A stretch of 64,000 nucleotides of DNA from JALYGY01 sp963800975 (GTDB taxonomy: Bacteria > Actinomycetota > Rubrobacteria > Rubrobacterales > Rubrobacteraceae). Shown here piece by piece: positions 16,965-24,804 of the stretch. Below the pieces are notes generated by a model. It ran no database searches. It saw nothing but the letters and a program-made list of their open reading frames with translations, and had not been told where the DNA came from. Both the position numbers and the translations under genes were made by a program. Where the stretch lies: contig CAWDDB010000014.1 in the NCBI GenBank assembly GCA_963800975.1, positions 682,001 to 746,000 on the forward strand, in the 5' to 3' direction. How positions within the stretch are numbered: position 1 is the first letter of the stretch; every line of letters begins with the position of its first letter.

Positions 16965-18947
16965 TCAGATCTCCTCCGCGAGCTCGGCGAAGCGGTCGAG
17001 CGATTCGGGGTTGCTCAAGGAGTCGCGGCTGGCCGCCTCCTCTGGCGGGGTCCCCGAGAGGATCTTCTTGACCGGCACCTCGAGCTTCTTGCCGTTCAGG
17101 GTCCTCGGGATATCCGGGACGGCCAGGATCTCGTTCGGCACGTGGCGCGGTGAGGTCCGCTCGCGGATGGAGTCTTTGATCCGCTTTTTCAGCCCGTCGT
17201 CCAGGTCGGCGCCATCGTCCAGGACCACGAAGAGGGGCATGAACGAGTTCCCGCTCGGGCGCGGAAGGTCGACGACGAGGCTGTCCCTGACCTCCTCGAC
17301 GCCCTCGACGGCGGAGTAGATCTCGCTCGTCCCCATCCTGACCCCGCCGCGGTTTATGGTCGAGTCGGACCTCCCGTAGATTACGCACGAGCCGCTGCTG
17401 TTGACCTTGATCCAATCCCCGTGCCGCCACACGCCGGGGTAGACGTCGAAGTAGCTCTCCCTGTAACGCTCGTCCTCGGGGTCGTTCCACAGGTATATCG
17501 GCATGGAAGGCGCGGGCTCCGTGATGACCAGCTCCCCAACCTCGTCCAGGACAGGGTTTCCCTCTTCGTCGAAGGCTTCTACCTTCATGCCGAGCGAGCG
17601 GGCCTGCAGCTCGCCGGCGCGGACCGGCAGGAGCGGCACCCCGCCCACGAACGCCGTGCACAGGTCGGTGCCCCCGCTGGTCGAGTAGAGCCACACGTCC
17701 TGCTTGACGTGCTCGTAGACCCACCCGAAGCCCTGGGGCGGCAGCGGCGACCCCGTCGAGCCTATACCCTTGAGGGCGGAGAGGTCGAAGTCCCGGCCCG
17801 GCTCCACGCCGGCGTTCATGCAAGAGGTCAGGTAGCTGGCGCTGGTCCCGAAGTGGGTCATGCCGGTCTTCTCGGCCAGCTCCCAGAGCACGTTCATGTC
17901 CGGGTAGCCGGGGTTGCCGTCGTAGAGCACGGCGGTCGCCCCCGAGAGCAGCCCGCTCACGAGCAGGTTCCACATCATCCAGCCCGTGGTCGTGAACCAG
18001 AAGAAGCGGTCGTCGGGGCTGAGGTCTATGTGCAGGTACGCCACCTTGAGGTGCTCAAGCAAGATGCCGCCCTGGCTCTGCACGATGGCCTTGGGCAGGC
18101 CCGTGGTCCCCGAGGAGTAGAGTACCCACAGGGGGTGGTCGAAGGGAACCTGCTCGAAATGGAGCTCTGCGCCTTCGTGCCCCCCGAGCACCTCGTCCCA
18201 CAGCACGGCGTTCTCGAGGGAGCCGAGGTCGGGATCCTCGTTCAGGTAAGGGAGCACGATGGTGTTCTGCAGGCTCGGGATCTCGGCCTGCAGCTTCGCC
18301 ACAACCTCGGTCCGGTCGTAGTCCTTGCCGCCGTAGCGGTAGCCGTCCACGGCGAAGAGCACCTTCGGCTCTATCTGCTCGAACCGGTCGACGATGCTCC
18401 CCGCGCCGAAGTCCGGGGAGCCGCTTGACCAGACCGCGCCTATCGAAGCGCAAGCGAGAAAAGCGACGACGGCCTCGGGCACGTTGGGCAGGTAGGCCAC
18501 GACCCTGTCGCCGCGCCGCACCCCCATCTCCTTCAGGGCGGCCGCGATCGCCGCCGTCTTCTCTCGCAGTTGCGACCAGCTGGTCTCGGCAAGCGGACGG
18601 ATCTCGGACCCGTGCACCAGCGCGGGCGCGTCCGGGCGCTCTTCGGCGTTGCGGAGGACGTGCTCGGCGTAGTTGAGCCTAGACCCGGGGAACCACTCGG
18701 CGCCGGGCATCTCGCGCCTCGCGAGCGCAGTTTCGTAGGGCTCCGACGCCCTGACGTCGAGGAACTCCCACAGCGAGGACCAGAAGCCCTCGACGTCGTT
18801 CACGGACCATTCCCACAGGCCGTCGTACTCCTCGAACGTGAGGTTCTTCGTCTCATCGAGCCACCGCATGTAGCGGGTTATGAGCGCGTTCTCCCTCGTG
18901 TCGGCGGATGGCTCCCAGAGCAGGGCCCCTTCGGGCGTGTCGGTCAT
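16965..18947 (-). CDS. Acetoacetate--CoA ligase
   Basis: 660 aa, full length for the family. ATG at 18947 follows GGGAG. Acetoacetyl-CoA synthetase landmarks are MRWLDETKNLTFEEYDGLWEW at the N-terminus, FPGSRLNYAEHVLRN, the AMP-binding LYSSGTTGLPKAIVQSQGG, then GSTGSPLPPQGFGWVYEHVK, NRGGVRMGTSEIYSAVEGVE and the C-terminal catalytic Lys in RTLNGKKLEVPVKKIL. It activates acetoacetate to acetoacetyl-CoA using ATP. Located between two MHS-type transporters on the same strand, it suggests import and activation of ketone bodies or derived acids. Confidence 0.9.
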   Translation of the reverse strand: MTDTPEGALLWEPSADTRENALITRYMRWLDETKNLTFEEYDGLWEWSVNDVEGFWSSLWEFLDVRASEPYETALARREMPGAEWFPGSRLNYAEHVLRNAEERPDAPALVHGSEIRPLAETSWSQLREKTAAIAAALKEMGVRRGDRVVAYLPNVPEAVVAFLACASIGAVWSSGSPDFGAGSIVDRFEQIEPKVLFAVDGYRYGGKDYDRTEVVAKLQAEIPSLQNTIVLPYLNEDPDLGSLENAVLWDEVLGGHEGAELHFEQVPFDHPLWVLYSSGTTGLPKAIVQSQGGILLEHLKVAYLHIDLSPDDRFFWFTTTGWMMWNLLVSGLLSGATAVLYDGNPGYPDMNVLWELAEKTGMTHFGTSASYLTSCMNAGVEPGRDFDLSALKGIGSTGSPLPPQGFGWVYEHVKQDVWLYSTSGGTDLCTAFVGGVPLLPVRAGELQARSLGMKVEAFDEEGNPVLDEVGELVITEPAPSMPIYLWNDPEDERYRESYFDVYPGVWRHGDWIKVNSSGSCVIYGRSDSTINRGGVRMGTSEIYSAVEGVEEVRDSLVVDLPRPSGNSFMPLFVVLDDGADLDDGLKKRIKDSIRERTSPRHVPNEILAVPDIPRTLNGKKLEVPVKKILSGTPPEEAASRDSLSNPESLDRFAELAEEI

Positions 18948-19106
18948 GCCTTACTCCCTCTAGCGGTCCGTCCACCCGTGGCGTATCACGGTGGAACTCT
19001 TCCTGACGATCCTCTTCCCTTCTACGCGGTCACCCGCTCGAAACGACGCACGACCTGAGTCTACCCGGCCCGGAGGCTCCCCTACCAGAGGCGGGGTCCT
19101 GCCCCG

Positions 19107-20450
19107 TTACTGCGCCCCCGGTTCCGGGCCGTCCGCGATTAGCTGGCGCTCGGCCGACTGGGTCTCCTCGATGTCTTCCTGGAACGTCTCGGAGGCCAGG
19201 AGGACCGAGACCACCGTTATGAGCGCCATGAACGCCATGTAAATGGCGACGGCCGTGTACCCGTAGGACGCGAGCAGGGCGACGGCGATGAGCGGCGAGA
19301 GGCCGCCGGCGAGCACCGAGGCGAGCTGGTAACCAAGCGAGGCGCCGCTGTAGCGCACGCGGGTCCCGAAGAGCTCCGAGAAGTACGCCGCCTGCGGACC
19401 GTACATGGAGTCGTGCCCGAGGTTCACGCCGAGGACGACGGCGAGCCAGATCAGGGGCGCCACCTCCGTGTTCAAGAGCCAGAAGAACGGGAAGGCGAAC
19501 AGCAACGAGAAGACGGCCCCGAACAGGTACACCGGGCGCCGCCCGACCCGGTCCGAGAGCGCCCCGAATAGGGGTATCGTGAACAGACCGATCGCTGCGG
19601 CAATGATGACCCCGGTAAGGCCCGTGGACTGCTCCAGCCCGATCTCTTCCACGACGTAGGTGAGCACGAAGGCGGTCAGGATGTAGAAGGTGCCGTTCTC
19701 GGCTATGCGCATCCCCATCGCCAGCAGGACGTTCTTGGGGTAGGTGCGGAGCACGTCGAGAATAGGCATCTGGGCCTCGGTTCCGCTCTCCCTGACCTGC
19801 TCAAAGGCCGGGGTCTCCATGATCCTGAGCCGGATAAAGAGCCCCACACCAACCAGCACGATGCTGAAGAGGAAAGGAACACGCCAGCCCCACGCCTCGG
19901 GCAGGGTGGCGGAGGTGATCGCGAAGACCACGTTGGCGAGCAGGAGACCCGCGGGCACCCCCATCTGTGGCCAGCTGCCAAAGAAACCCCGCCTGCCGGG
20001 CGGCGCGTGTTCGACGGCCATGAGCACCGCCCCGCCCCACTCCCCGCCCACGCCGACGCCCTGCAGGAGCCTCAGGACGACGAGCAGTAGCGGAGCCAGG
20101 ACGCCCACCTGCTCGAATGTGGGGAGGAGCCCAATCAGGAACGTCGCGATGCCCATGATGAGCAGCGAGAGCACGAGCATCGACTTGCGGCCGATCCTGT
20201 CACCGTAGTGGCCGAAGATTATGCCGCCAACGGGCCTGGCGAAGAATCCGACGCCGTACGTCGCGAAGGCCAGGAACGTTCCCTGCAACGGGGTGGCTTC
20301 CGGGAAGAACAGTCCCCCGAACACGAGCGCGGCGGCCGTGCCGTAGAGGAAGAAGTCGTACCACTCGATCGCCGTACCGATGAAGCTTGCTAGCGCCACC
20401 TGCCGGATCGAACCGGTCTGCCCCTCTTGTTCCCCGCCTATCCTATCCAC
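19107..20450 (-). CDS. MFS transporter, MHS family
   Basis: 447 aa, 12 transmembrane helices, GTG start at 20450 next to GGAGGAG. Markers are ASFIGTAIEWYDFFLYGTAA, FARPVGGIIFGHYGDRIGRK and GGEWGGAVLMAVEHAP. It is a clear paralogue of the 15382-16794 carrier (same loop sequences, same C-terminal pattern SGASLGYQLASVLAGGLSPL). Substrate unknown; placement upstream of acetoacetate--CoA ligase suggests a short organic acid. Confidence 0.88.
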   Translation of the reverse strand: MDRIGGEQEGQTGSIRQVALASFIGTAIEWYDFFLYGTAAALVFGGLFFPEATPLQGTFLAFATYGVGFFARPVGGIIFGHYGDRIGRKSMLVLSLLIMGIATFLIGLLPTFEQVGVLAPLLLVVLRLLQGVGVGGEWGGAVLMAVEHAPPGRRGFFGSWPQMGVPAGLLLANVVFAITSATLPEAWGWRVPFLFSIVLVGVGLFIRLRIMETPAFEQVRESGTEAQMPILDVLRTYPKNVLLAMGMRIAENGTFYILTAFVLTYVVEEIGLEQSTGLTGVIIAAAIGLFTIPLFGALSDRVGRRPVYLFGAVFSLLFAFPFFWLLNTEVAPLIWLAVVLGVNLGHDSMYGPQAAYFSELFGTRVRYSGASLGYQLASVLAGGLSPLIAVALLASYGYTAVAIYMAFMALITVVSVLLASETFQEDIEETQSAERQLIADGPEPGAQ

Positions 20451-20597
20451 GTTCTCCTCCCACGTCGGCCGCTAACCTGGTAGGGAGCCGGTCCCCTCCC
20501 GTTCCCCTTGTGGCCTATGATCCCCCGCCCGGCGCTTCCCCGCAAGCCGCGCGGCTAGCGGCGGTGCGTGGAAGCGAACGTCCGCCGACGTGCTCCC

Positions 20598-21203
20598 TCA
20601 GACACGCACCAGCGCGGCCTCGACGAAGTGCAGCCGGTCGTTGCCCCAGAACATCTCCTCGCCGACGAAGAAGGCCGGCGCCCCGAACACGCCCCGCCCG
20701 ATTGCCTCCTCGGTCGCGTCCCTGAGGGCCCGCTTGGTCTCCGCGGCCGACGCGCCTTCGAGGACCTCCTCGGGATCCGCGCCGACGCGCTCCGCCACCT
20801 CGGAGATCGGTCCGTTCTCGTCCTCCTCTGAGGTCCCCCGCGGCGCGGCGCCCTCCTCCCAGTAAAGTACGAACGCCTCGCGAGTATAGGCGTCCAGCTC
20901 ATCCCTCTCCCCGAGAAATACCGCCGCGCGCATCGTCTTTAGCGTGCGGAACGGGAAGGGGTTTGGGAAACGGAGCGTCAGCCCGTAGTAGTTCGCCCAG
21001 CGCTCCACGTCCCGGCGCTGATGGCGGGCCTTAGGCTCGACCTCTATCGGCGCCTGCAGTCCGACCGCCTTGTGAACCGCCCCGAGCAGCATCGGGCGTA
21101 GCACGAGCTCGGCCCCCCGCTCATCACAGATGCGCCGCAGTCGCGCGTGCGCCAGGTACGAGTAGGGGCTTACGAGATCGTAGAAGAACTCCACCCGACT
21201 CAC
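20598..21203 (-). CDS. DsbA/GST-kappa family isomerase (2-hydroxychromene-2-carboxylate isomerase-like)
   Basis: 201 aa from the GTG at 21203 (GAGGGGG upstream); the 11 residues before it look non-coding. Thioredoxin-fold features are VEFFYDLVSPYSYLAHARLR with the catalytic Ser region SPYSYLA in place of a CxxC, FPNPFPFRTLKTMRAAV, and a C-terminal GVFGAPAFFVGEEMFWGNDR. The absence of CxxC and the FYDLVSPYSYL motif match GST-kappa/NahD isomerases, not disulfide oxidases. Glutathione use in this host is doubtful. It sits downstream of the first TauE-like gene. Confidence 0.82.
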   Translation of the reverse strand: MSRVEFFYDLVSPYSYLAHARLRRICDERGAELVLRPMLLGAVHKAVGLQAPIEVEPKARHQRRDVERWANYYGLTLRFPNPFPFRTLKTMRAAVFLGERDELDAYTREAFVLYWEEGAAPRGTSEEDENGPISEVAERVGADPEEVLEGASAAETKRALRDATEEAIGRGVFGAPAFFVGEEMFWGNDRLHFVEAALVRV

Positions 21204-21329
21204 CCCGGGCCCCCTCTCTCCGACGCCGCAACCCAAGGTACACCAACCAACAGCCCAGCGCCGGACACAGAGAGGCGCGGCGGGGGCCGATCGGTCCCCG
21301 CCGCGCGGATCGTGCGCGTCGTCGCGCCC

Positions 21330-22232
21330 CTAGGCGGGGTGTCCCCCGCTCAACGAGCCTTTGCGCTTCTCGCGCCGGTTCACCACTATGGAGTGGGCGA
21401 GCGCGGCGACCCAGACCACCACGATGACGGCGTAGAGGAGCCACGCGAGCACGCCCTCTATCCCCACGGCCCCCATGAAGGTCCGCATGTTGGTGATCAG
21501 GATGATCCCGCCGACCGCCGTCCCGAGTATGCGGGCCGGGAGTATGCGGACGATGTAGGCCGCTATCGGGGCGGCGATGACGCCGCCGAGCAGCAGCGCC
21601 CCGACTATCTGCCACGGTATCTCGGCGAAGCTGAGGGCGATCAAGAACCCGATGCTGGCGGCGAGGGCGACGAGGAACTCGCTGGAGTCGACCGTGCCGA
21701 CGACCTTGCGCGGCTGCATACGGCCCGAAGAGAGCAGGGTGGGCGTGGAGATCGGACCCCACCCCCCGCCGCCGGCCGCGTCGAGGAAGCCGGCCACCAG
21801 GCCCAGAGGAGCCAGGAAACCCCGCGCGATCGGCCTCTCCTGCACGGGCCTCTCTGTGCGCCTGAACGAGAATCGGGCCAACACGTAAGCGCCGAGCGCG
21901 AACAGGAAGATGGCGATCACCGGCGCCACCAACTCCTCGGCCACGGTCACGACCCACGTCACCGCAATCGCCCCGAAGAACGCCCCGATCGCACCGGGCA
22001 CCGCCATCCACGCGATCTTGGACCAGTCCACGTTGCCGAAGCGCCAGTGCGAGACGCCAGACACGGCGCAGGTGCCTACCTCGGCGATGTGTACGGCCGC
22101 CGACGCCAGCGCCGGCGAGATGCCTACCGCCAGCAACAGCGTCGTCGAGGTCACCCCGTAGGCCATCCCAAGCGACCCGTCCACCAGCTGAGCGGCCAGC
22201 CCCACTATCGCCAGCAGTATAAAGTTTCGCAC
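21330..22232 (-). CDS. TauE/SafE family sulfite/organosulfonate exporter (paralogue 1)
   Basis: 300 aa, about eight hydrophobic helices. The N-terminal FILLAIVGLAAQLVDGSLGM and the duplicated TauE/SafE pattern (VDGSLGMAYGVTSTTLLLAV, then GFLDAAGGGGWGPISTPTLL) are diagnostic. Family members move sulfite, sulfoacetate or related anions across the membrane. It is closely paralogous to 29718-30617 (shared SGVSHWRFGNVDWSKI segment). The GTG start at 22232 follows GGAAGG. It is divergent from the sulfatase-fold gene, placing it at the border of the sulfate island. Confidence 0.88.
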   Translation of the reverse strand: MRNFILLAIVGLAAQLVDGSLGMAYGVTSTTLLLAVGISPALASAAVHIAEVGTCAVSGVSHWRFGNVDWSKIAWMAVPGAIGAFFGAIAVTWVVTVAEELVAPVIAIFLFALGAYVLARFSFRRTERPVQERPIARGFLAPLGLVAGFLDAAGGGGWGPISTPTLLSSGRMQPRKVVGTVDSSEFLVALAASIGFLIALSFAEIPWQIVGALLLGGVIAAPIAAYIVRILPARILGTAVGGIILITNMRTFMGAVGIEGVLAWLLYAVIVVVWVAALAHSIVVNRREKRKGSLSGGHPA

Positions 22233-22392
22233 CCCTAGAACCTTCCTTTCTCCACGTTTTCTACGTTTTTCATTCTGTTTATGAACATTGCGGCACCTTA
22301 TAGAAAGTCCCGCGGGTTGTCAATATAGATGCGCGCGCGCGAGGCTGGCATCACAATATCTAGTTGAACGTCAAAATTTCTCCCCGACTCTC
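22233..22392. other. AT-rich divergent intergenic region
   Basis: Upstream of TauE-like paralogue 1 the sequence is much poorer in G+C than its surroundings (TTTTCTACGTTTTTCATTCTG region 22256-22277). It probably contains the minus-strand promoter, although no clear -35/-10 pair stands out. No gene is seen. Confidence 0.4.
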
Positions 22393-22421
22393 TTGACGAA
22401 GAACGCGCCCTGCTTTAAAGT
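22393..22421 (+). promoter_or_regulatory. Promoter TTGACG-N17-TAAAGT of the sulfatase-sulfotransferase-sat unit
   Basis: A -35 box TTGACG (22393-22398) and a -10 box TAAAGT (22416-22421) with the ideal 17-base spacer. The identical arrangement (TTGACA-N17-TAAAGT) occurs at 29628-29656, and in both cases TAAAGTCCC is followed within 14-18 bases by the same palindrome. The transcription start would be about 22428. Confidence 0.65.
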
Positions 22422-22434
22422 CCCAGTCCGCTAA

Positions 22435-22455
22435 TGTCTACAAACTTGGTAGACA
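22435..22455 (+). promoter_or_regulatory. Operator-like palindrome TGTCTAC-N7-GTAGACA
   Basis: Perfect 7-bp arms with a 7-base spacer, just downstream of the predicted transcription start and 46 bases before the start codon, a position typical of repressor sites. A near-identical element (TGTGTAC-N7-GTAGGCA) lies in the same place upstream of the second TauE-like gene at 29674-29694. The binding protein is unknown; a cysteine-free Rrf2 regulator at 34439 is one candidate. Confidence 0.65.
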
Positions 22456-22501
22456 AATTTAGCAATATAGGTACAAGGCGAGAACACAGGGAGAGAAAGA
22501 G

Positions 22502-23944
22502 ATGATGGACAGACCGAACGTGGTGGTGATCGTGGCGGACACGTTCCGCGCGGACCACCTCGGCGCCTACGGCAACCCGACGATCCGCACCCCCCACCTC
22601 GACGAGCTGGCCCGCTCTTCGACGGTCTTCGACAGGCACGTGGTCTCCTCCTTCCCGACCATGCCCGCCCGCGCCGACATCCTCACCGGCACCTTCTCCT
22701 ACGCCCACATGGGCTGGGAGCCGCTCCCCAGGCACCTGATGACCCTGCCCGAGGTGCTCTCCGGCGCCGGCTACCTGACGATGGGCGTAGTGGACACCCC
22801 CTTCTTCGTCCGAAACGGCTTCGGCTACGACCGGGGCTTCGACGACTTCGCGTGGGTCAGGGGCCAGGGCGACGACACCAGGCCCCACGAGCGGGCCGAC
22901 GCGCGCGCCATGTGGCGCTCGGAGGAGGACCGGATGGTGGCGCGCACGATGACCGAGGCCGAGCGCTGGCTCGAGCGCCACCACGACGAGCGGTTCTTCC
23001 TCTACGTGGACACCTGGGACCCGCACGAGCCCTGGGACGCCCCGGATTACTACACCAAGAGGTACATGGAGGGCTACGACGGGGAGCAGCTCTACCCGAG
23101 CTACGGCAAGTACGAGGACGCCGGCCTCACCTCGGAAGACGTGGAGCTCGCCCACGCCACCTACTGCGGCGAGGTCACCATGGTGGACTTCTGGGTCGGG
23201 CGCCTCCTCGCCAAGCTCGCCGCGCTGGGCCTCGAGGAGGACACGCTCGTTTTCTTCACCTCCGACCACGGGTTCTACTTCGGCGAGCACGGGTACTTCG
23301 GCAAGGCCGAGTGGACCCACGAGCCGGGGGCCTCGGTCTCTGACGGCTCGTCTTTGCCCGGGTGGCTGGCCGACTCGTGGCTGCTCACGGTGGAGCGCTC
23401 CCCGCTCTACGGGGAGCTCACCAACGTGCCGCTGATGGTGCGCGGCCCCGGGATCGAGCCCGGCAGGCGCTCCCCGGCGATGACGACCGCCCCCGACCTG
23501 GCGCCCACCATACTGGAGCTGGCCGGCCTGGGCGGGATACCGACCACGATGACGGGCGGCTCGTTTGGCGGGGTGCTGGCGGGGAGCCGAGAGGAGCACC
23601 GCCCCCTCGTGGTGAGCTCCTGGCCGCTGTACCTGGCGGAGGGCGAGATCGTCACGGCCGTGGACTCCAAGGCGCGCAGGATCGCCAACTACATGCCGAT
23701 CACGGTCACCACGCCCGAGCGCTCGCTGATCCTGGGCGGCCCGAACGACGAGCCGGAGCTCTACGACCTGGCGCGCGACCCGCGCGAGGGGGAGAACGCG
23801 TGGAGGAGCCTGGAGGGGGAGGGGGAGGCGTTGTGCGAGGAGGCGCTCTCGTTCCTGGAGGGCGTGGGCACGCCGGAGGAGCACCTGGCCCCGCGGCGCG
23901 AGGCGCTGGAGAGGTGGCGGCGAAGAAGGGTGGTCCGGAGCTGA
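22502..23944 (+). CDS. Sulfatase-fold hydrolase with Thr at the catalytic nucleophile position
   Basis: 480 aa; starts ATGATG after GGGAGAG. Alkaline-phosphatase-superfamily metal sites are visible: VVVIVADTFRADHLGAYG (N-terminal Asp ligands) and VFFTSDHGFYFGEHGYFGK (Asp-His ligands near residue 260). At the site where type I sulfatases have CxPxR, which is matured to formylglycine, this protein reads TMPAR followed by ADILTG. With Thr there, formylglycine cannot form, so it may act as a Thr-nucleophile phosphodiester or other ester hydrolase as in LTA-synthase- or NPP-like relatives. No signal peptide is seen. First gene of a probable operon with a sulfotransferase and sat. Confidence 0.85.
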   Translation: MMDRPNVVVIVADTFRADHLGAYGNPTIRTPHLDELARSSTVFDRHVVSSFPTMPARADILTGTFSYAHMGWEPLPRHLMTLPEVLSGAGYLTMGVVDTPFFVRNGFGYDRGFDDFAWVRGQGDDTRPHERADARAMWRSEEDRMVARTMTEAERWLERHHDERFFLYVDTWDPHEPWDAPDYYTKRYMEGYDGEQLYPSYGKYEDAGLTSEDVELAHATYCGEVTMVDFWVGRLLAKLAALGLEEDTLVFFTSDHGFYFGEHGYFGKAEWTHEPGASVSDGSSLPGWLADSWLLTVERSPLYGELTNVPLMVRGPGIEPGRRSPAMTTAPDLAPTILELAGLGGIPTTMTGGSFGGVLAGSREEHRPLVVSSWPLYLAEGEIVTAVDSKARRIANYMPITVTTPERSLILGGPNDEPELYDLARDPREGENAWRSLEGEGEALCEEALSFLEGVGTPEEHLAPRREALERWRRRRVVRS

Positions 23945-23966
23945 AGAACCCCGCCCCCCCACCGCC

Positions 23967-24003
23967 GCCAGGAGGCCCGCCCGGCGTGGGCGGGCCTCCT
24001 GGC
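23967..24003 (+). terminator. 16-bp perfect GC-rich hairpin between sulfatase-fold and sulfotransferase genes
   Basis: GCCAGGAGGCCCGCCC and its exact complement enclose the loop GGCGT. It begins 22 bases after the sulfatase-fold stop and ends 17 bases before the TTG of the sulfotransferase. No U-tract follows, so it is more likely an mRNA processing or stability element, or a partial attenuator, than a full intrinsic terminator. Confidence 0.55.
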
Positions 24004-24020
24004 GCACCCCCGGGGTCGGG

Positions 24021-24785
24021 TTGAGCGCGGCAACAGGCAAGCCGGTCGCGCTGTGGTCGGTACCGAGGTCGATATCCACGGCGTTCGAGAGGGTCTTCGT
24101 CGAGCGGGACGACTTCGAAGTCCTGCACGAGCCGTTCTCCGACTCCTACTACCACGGCCGCGACAGGCTCAGCGACCGCTACGCCGACGAGGAGCCCGAG
24201 GCAAAAAACGACTACGAGAACGTGCTGGCGCGCGTCCTCGAGCCGCGAGAGAGGCGCGTGTTCGTCAAGGACATGGCCTACCACGCCAAGGGCTTGCTCG
24301 GCCCCCGGTTCGCGGCCAACTTCGCCAACACCTTCATCATCAGGGACCCGAAGTACGTAATCGCCTCGCTCCACAAGATGTGGCCGGACTTCACGCCGGA
24401 GGAGACAGGCTTCGAGCAGATCTACGAACTCTTCCGGTACGCGACGGAGGTGAACGAGGAGGACGTGGTGGTCGTCGACGCGATGACCTTCTCCGAGAAC
24501 CCCACAGGGGTCCTCTCAGCCTACTGCGAGCACCTCGGCGTCCCATTCGACGCGGGCTCGCTCTCGTGGGAGTCGAGGGAGATGCGGAGGTGGGACAACT
24601 GGGACGGGTGGCACGAGGCGGCGCAGCAGAGCACCGGCATCAAGCGCGCCGAGCGCAAGGACCCCGTCCTCCCTGCCGAGGCGCAGGAGGTCTACGAGCA
24701 CTGCCTGCCCTACTACTACAAGCTGGCGGCCCACGCCATCCCCGGCACCGCGAAGCCCGCGGTGCGGCGGGGCGTGGAACGATAG
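24021..24785 (+). CDS. PAPS-dependent sulfotransferase family protein
   Basis: 254 aa from a TTG at 24021. The 5'-phosphosulfate loop is seen at the N-terminus (ALWSVPRSISTAFERVF, Pro-Arg-Ser) and the 3'-phosphate motif at FIIRDPKYVIASLHKMWPD (Arg and Ser, about residue 110). YGDERDxFEVLHEP-like and SWESREMRRWDNWDGWHEAA segments follow. These are sulfotransferase (P-loop) features; the acceptor is unknown. It is directly upstream of ATP sulfurylase, which feeds PAPS synthesis, so the enzyme and its cofactor pathway are physically linked. Cytosolic. Confidence 0.82.
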   Translation: MSAATGKPVALWSVPRSISTAFERVFVERDDFEVLHEPFSDSYYHGRDRLSDRYADEEPEAKNDYENVLARVLEPRERRVFVKDMAYHAKGLLGPRFAANFANTFIIRDPKYVIASLHKMWPDFTPEETGFEQIYELFRYATEVNEEDVVVVDAMTFSENPTGVLSAYCEHLGVPFDAGSLSWESREMRRWDNWDGWHEAAQQSTGIKRAERKDPVLPAEAQEVYEHCLPYYYKLAAHAIPGTAKPAVRRGVER

Positions 24786-24804
24786 CCCCCAAGAGAGGAG
24801 AAAG

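Noticed and set aside
23967..24003. Classic intrinsic terminator after the sulfatase-fold gene
   Set aside because: No U-tract follows the stem and the next gene starts 17 bases later, so full termination is unlikely; kept only as a stable hairpin.
22415..24079. 554-codon minus-strand open frame opposite the sulfatase-fold gene
   Set aside because: Low-complexity Arg/Gly/Val/Pro composition, no ribosome site, and the opposite strand carries clear sulfatase metal motifs.
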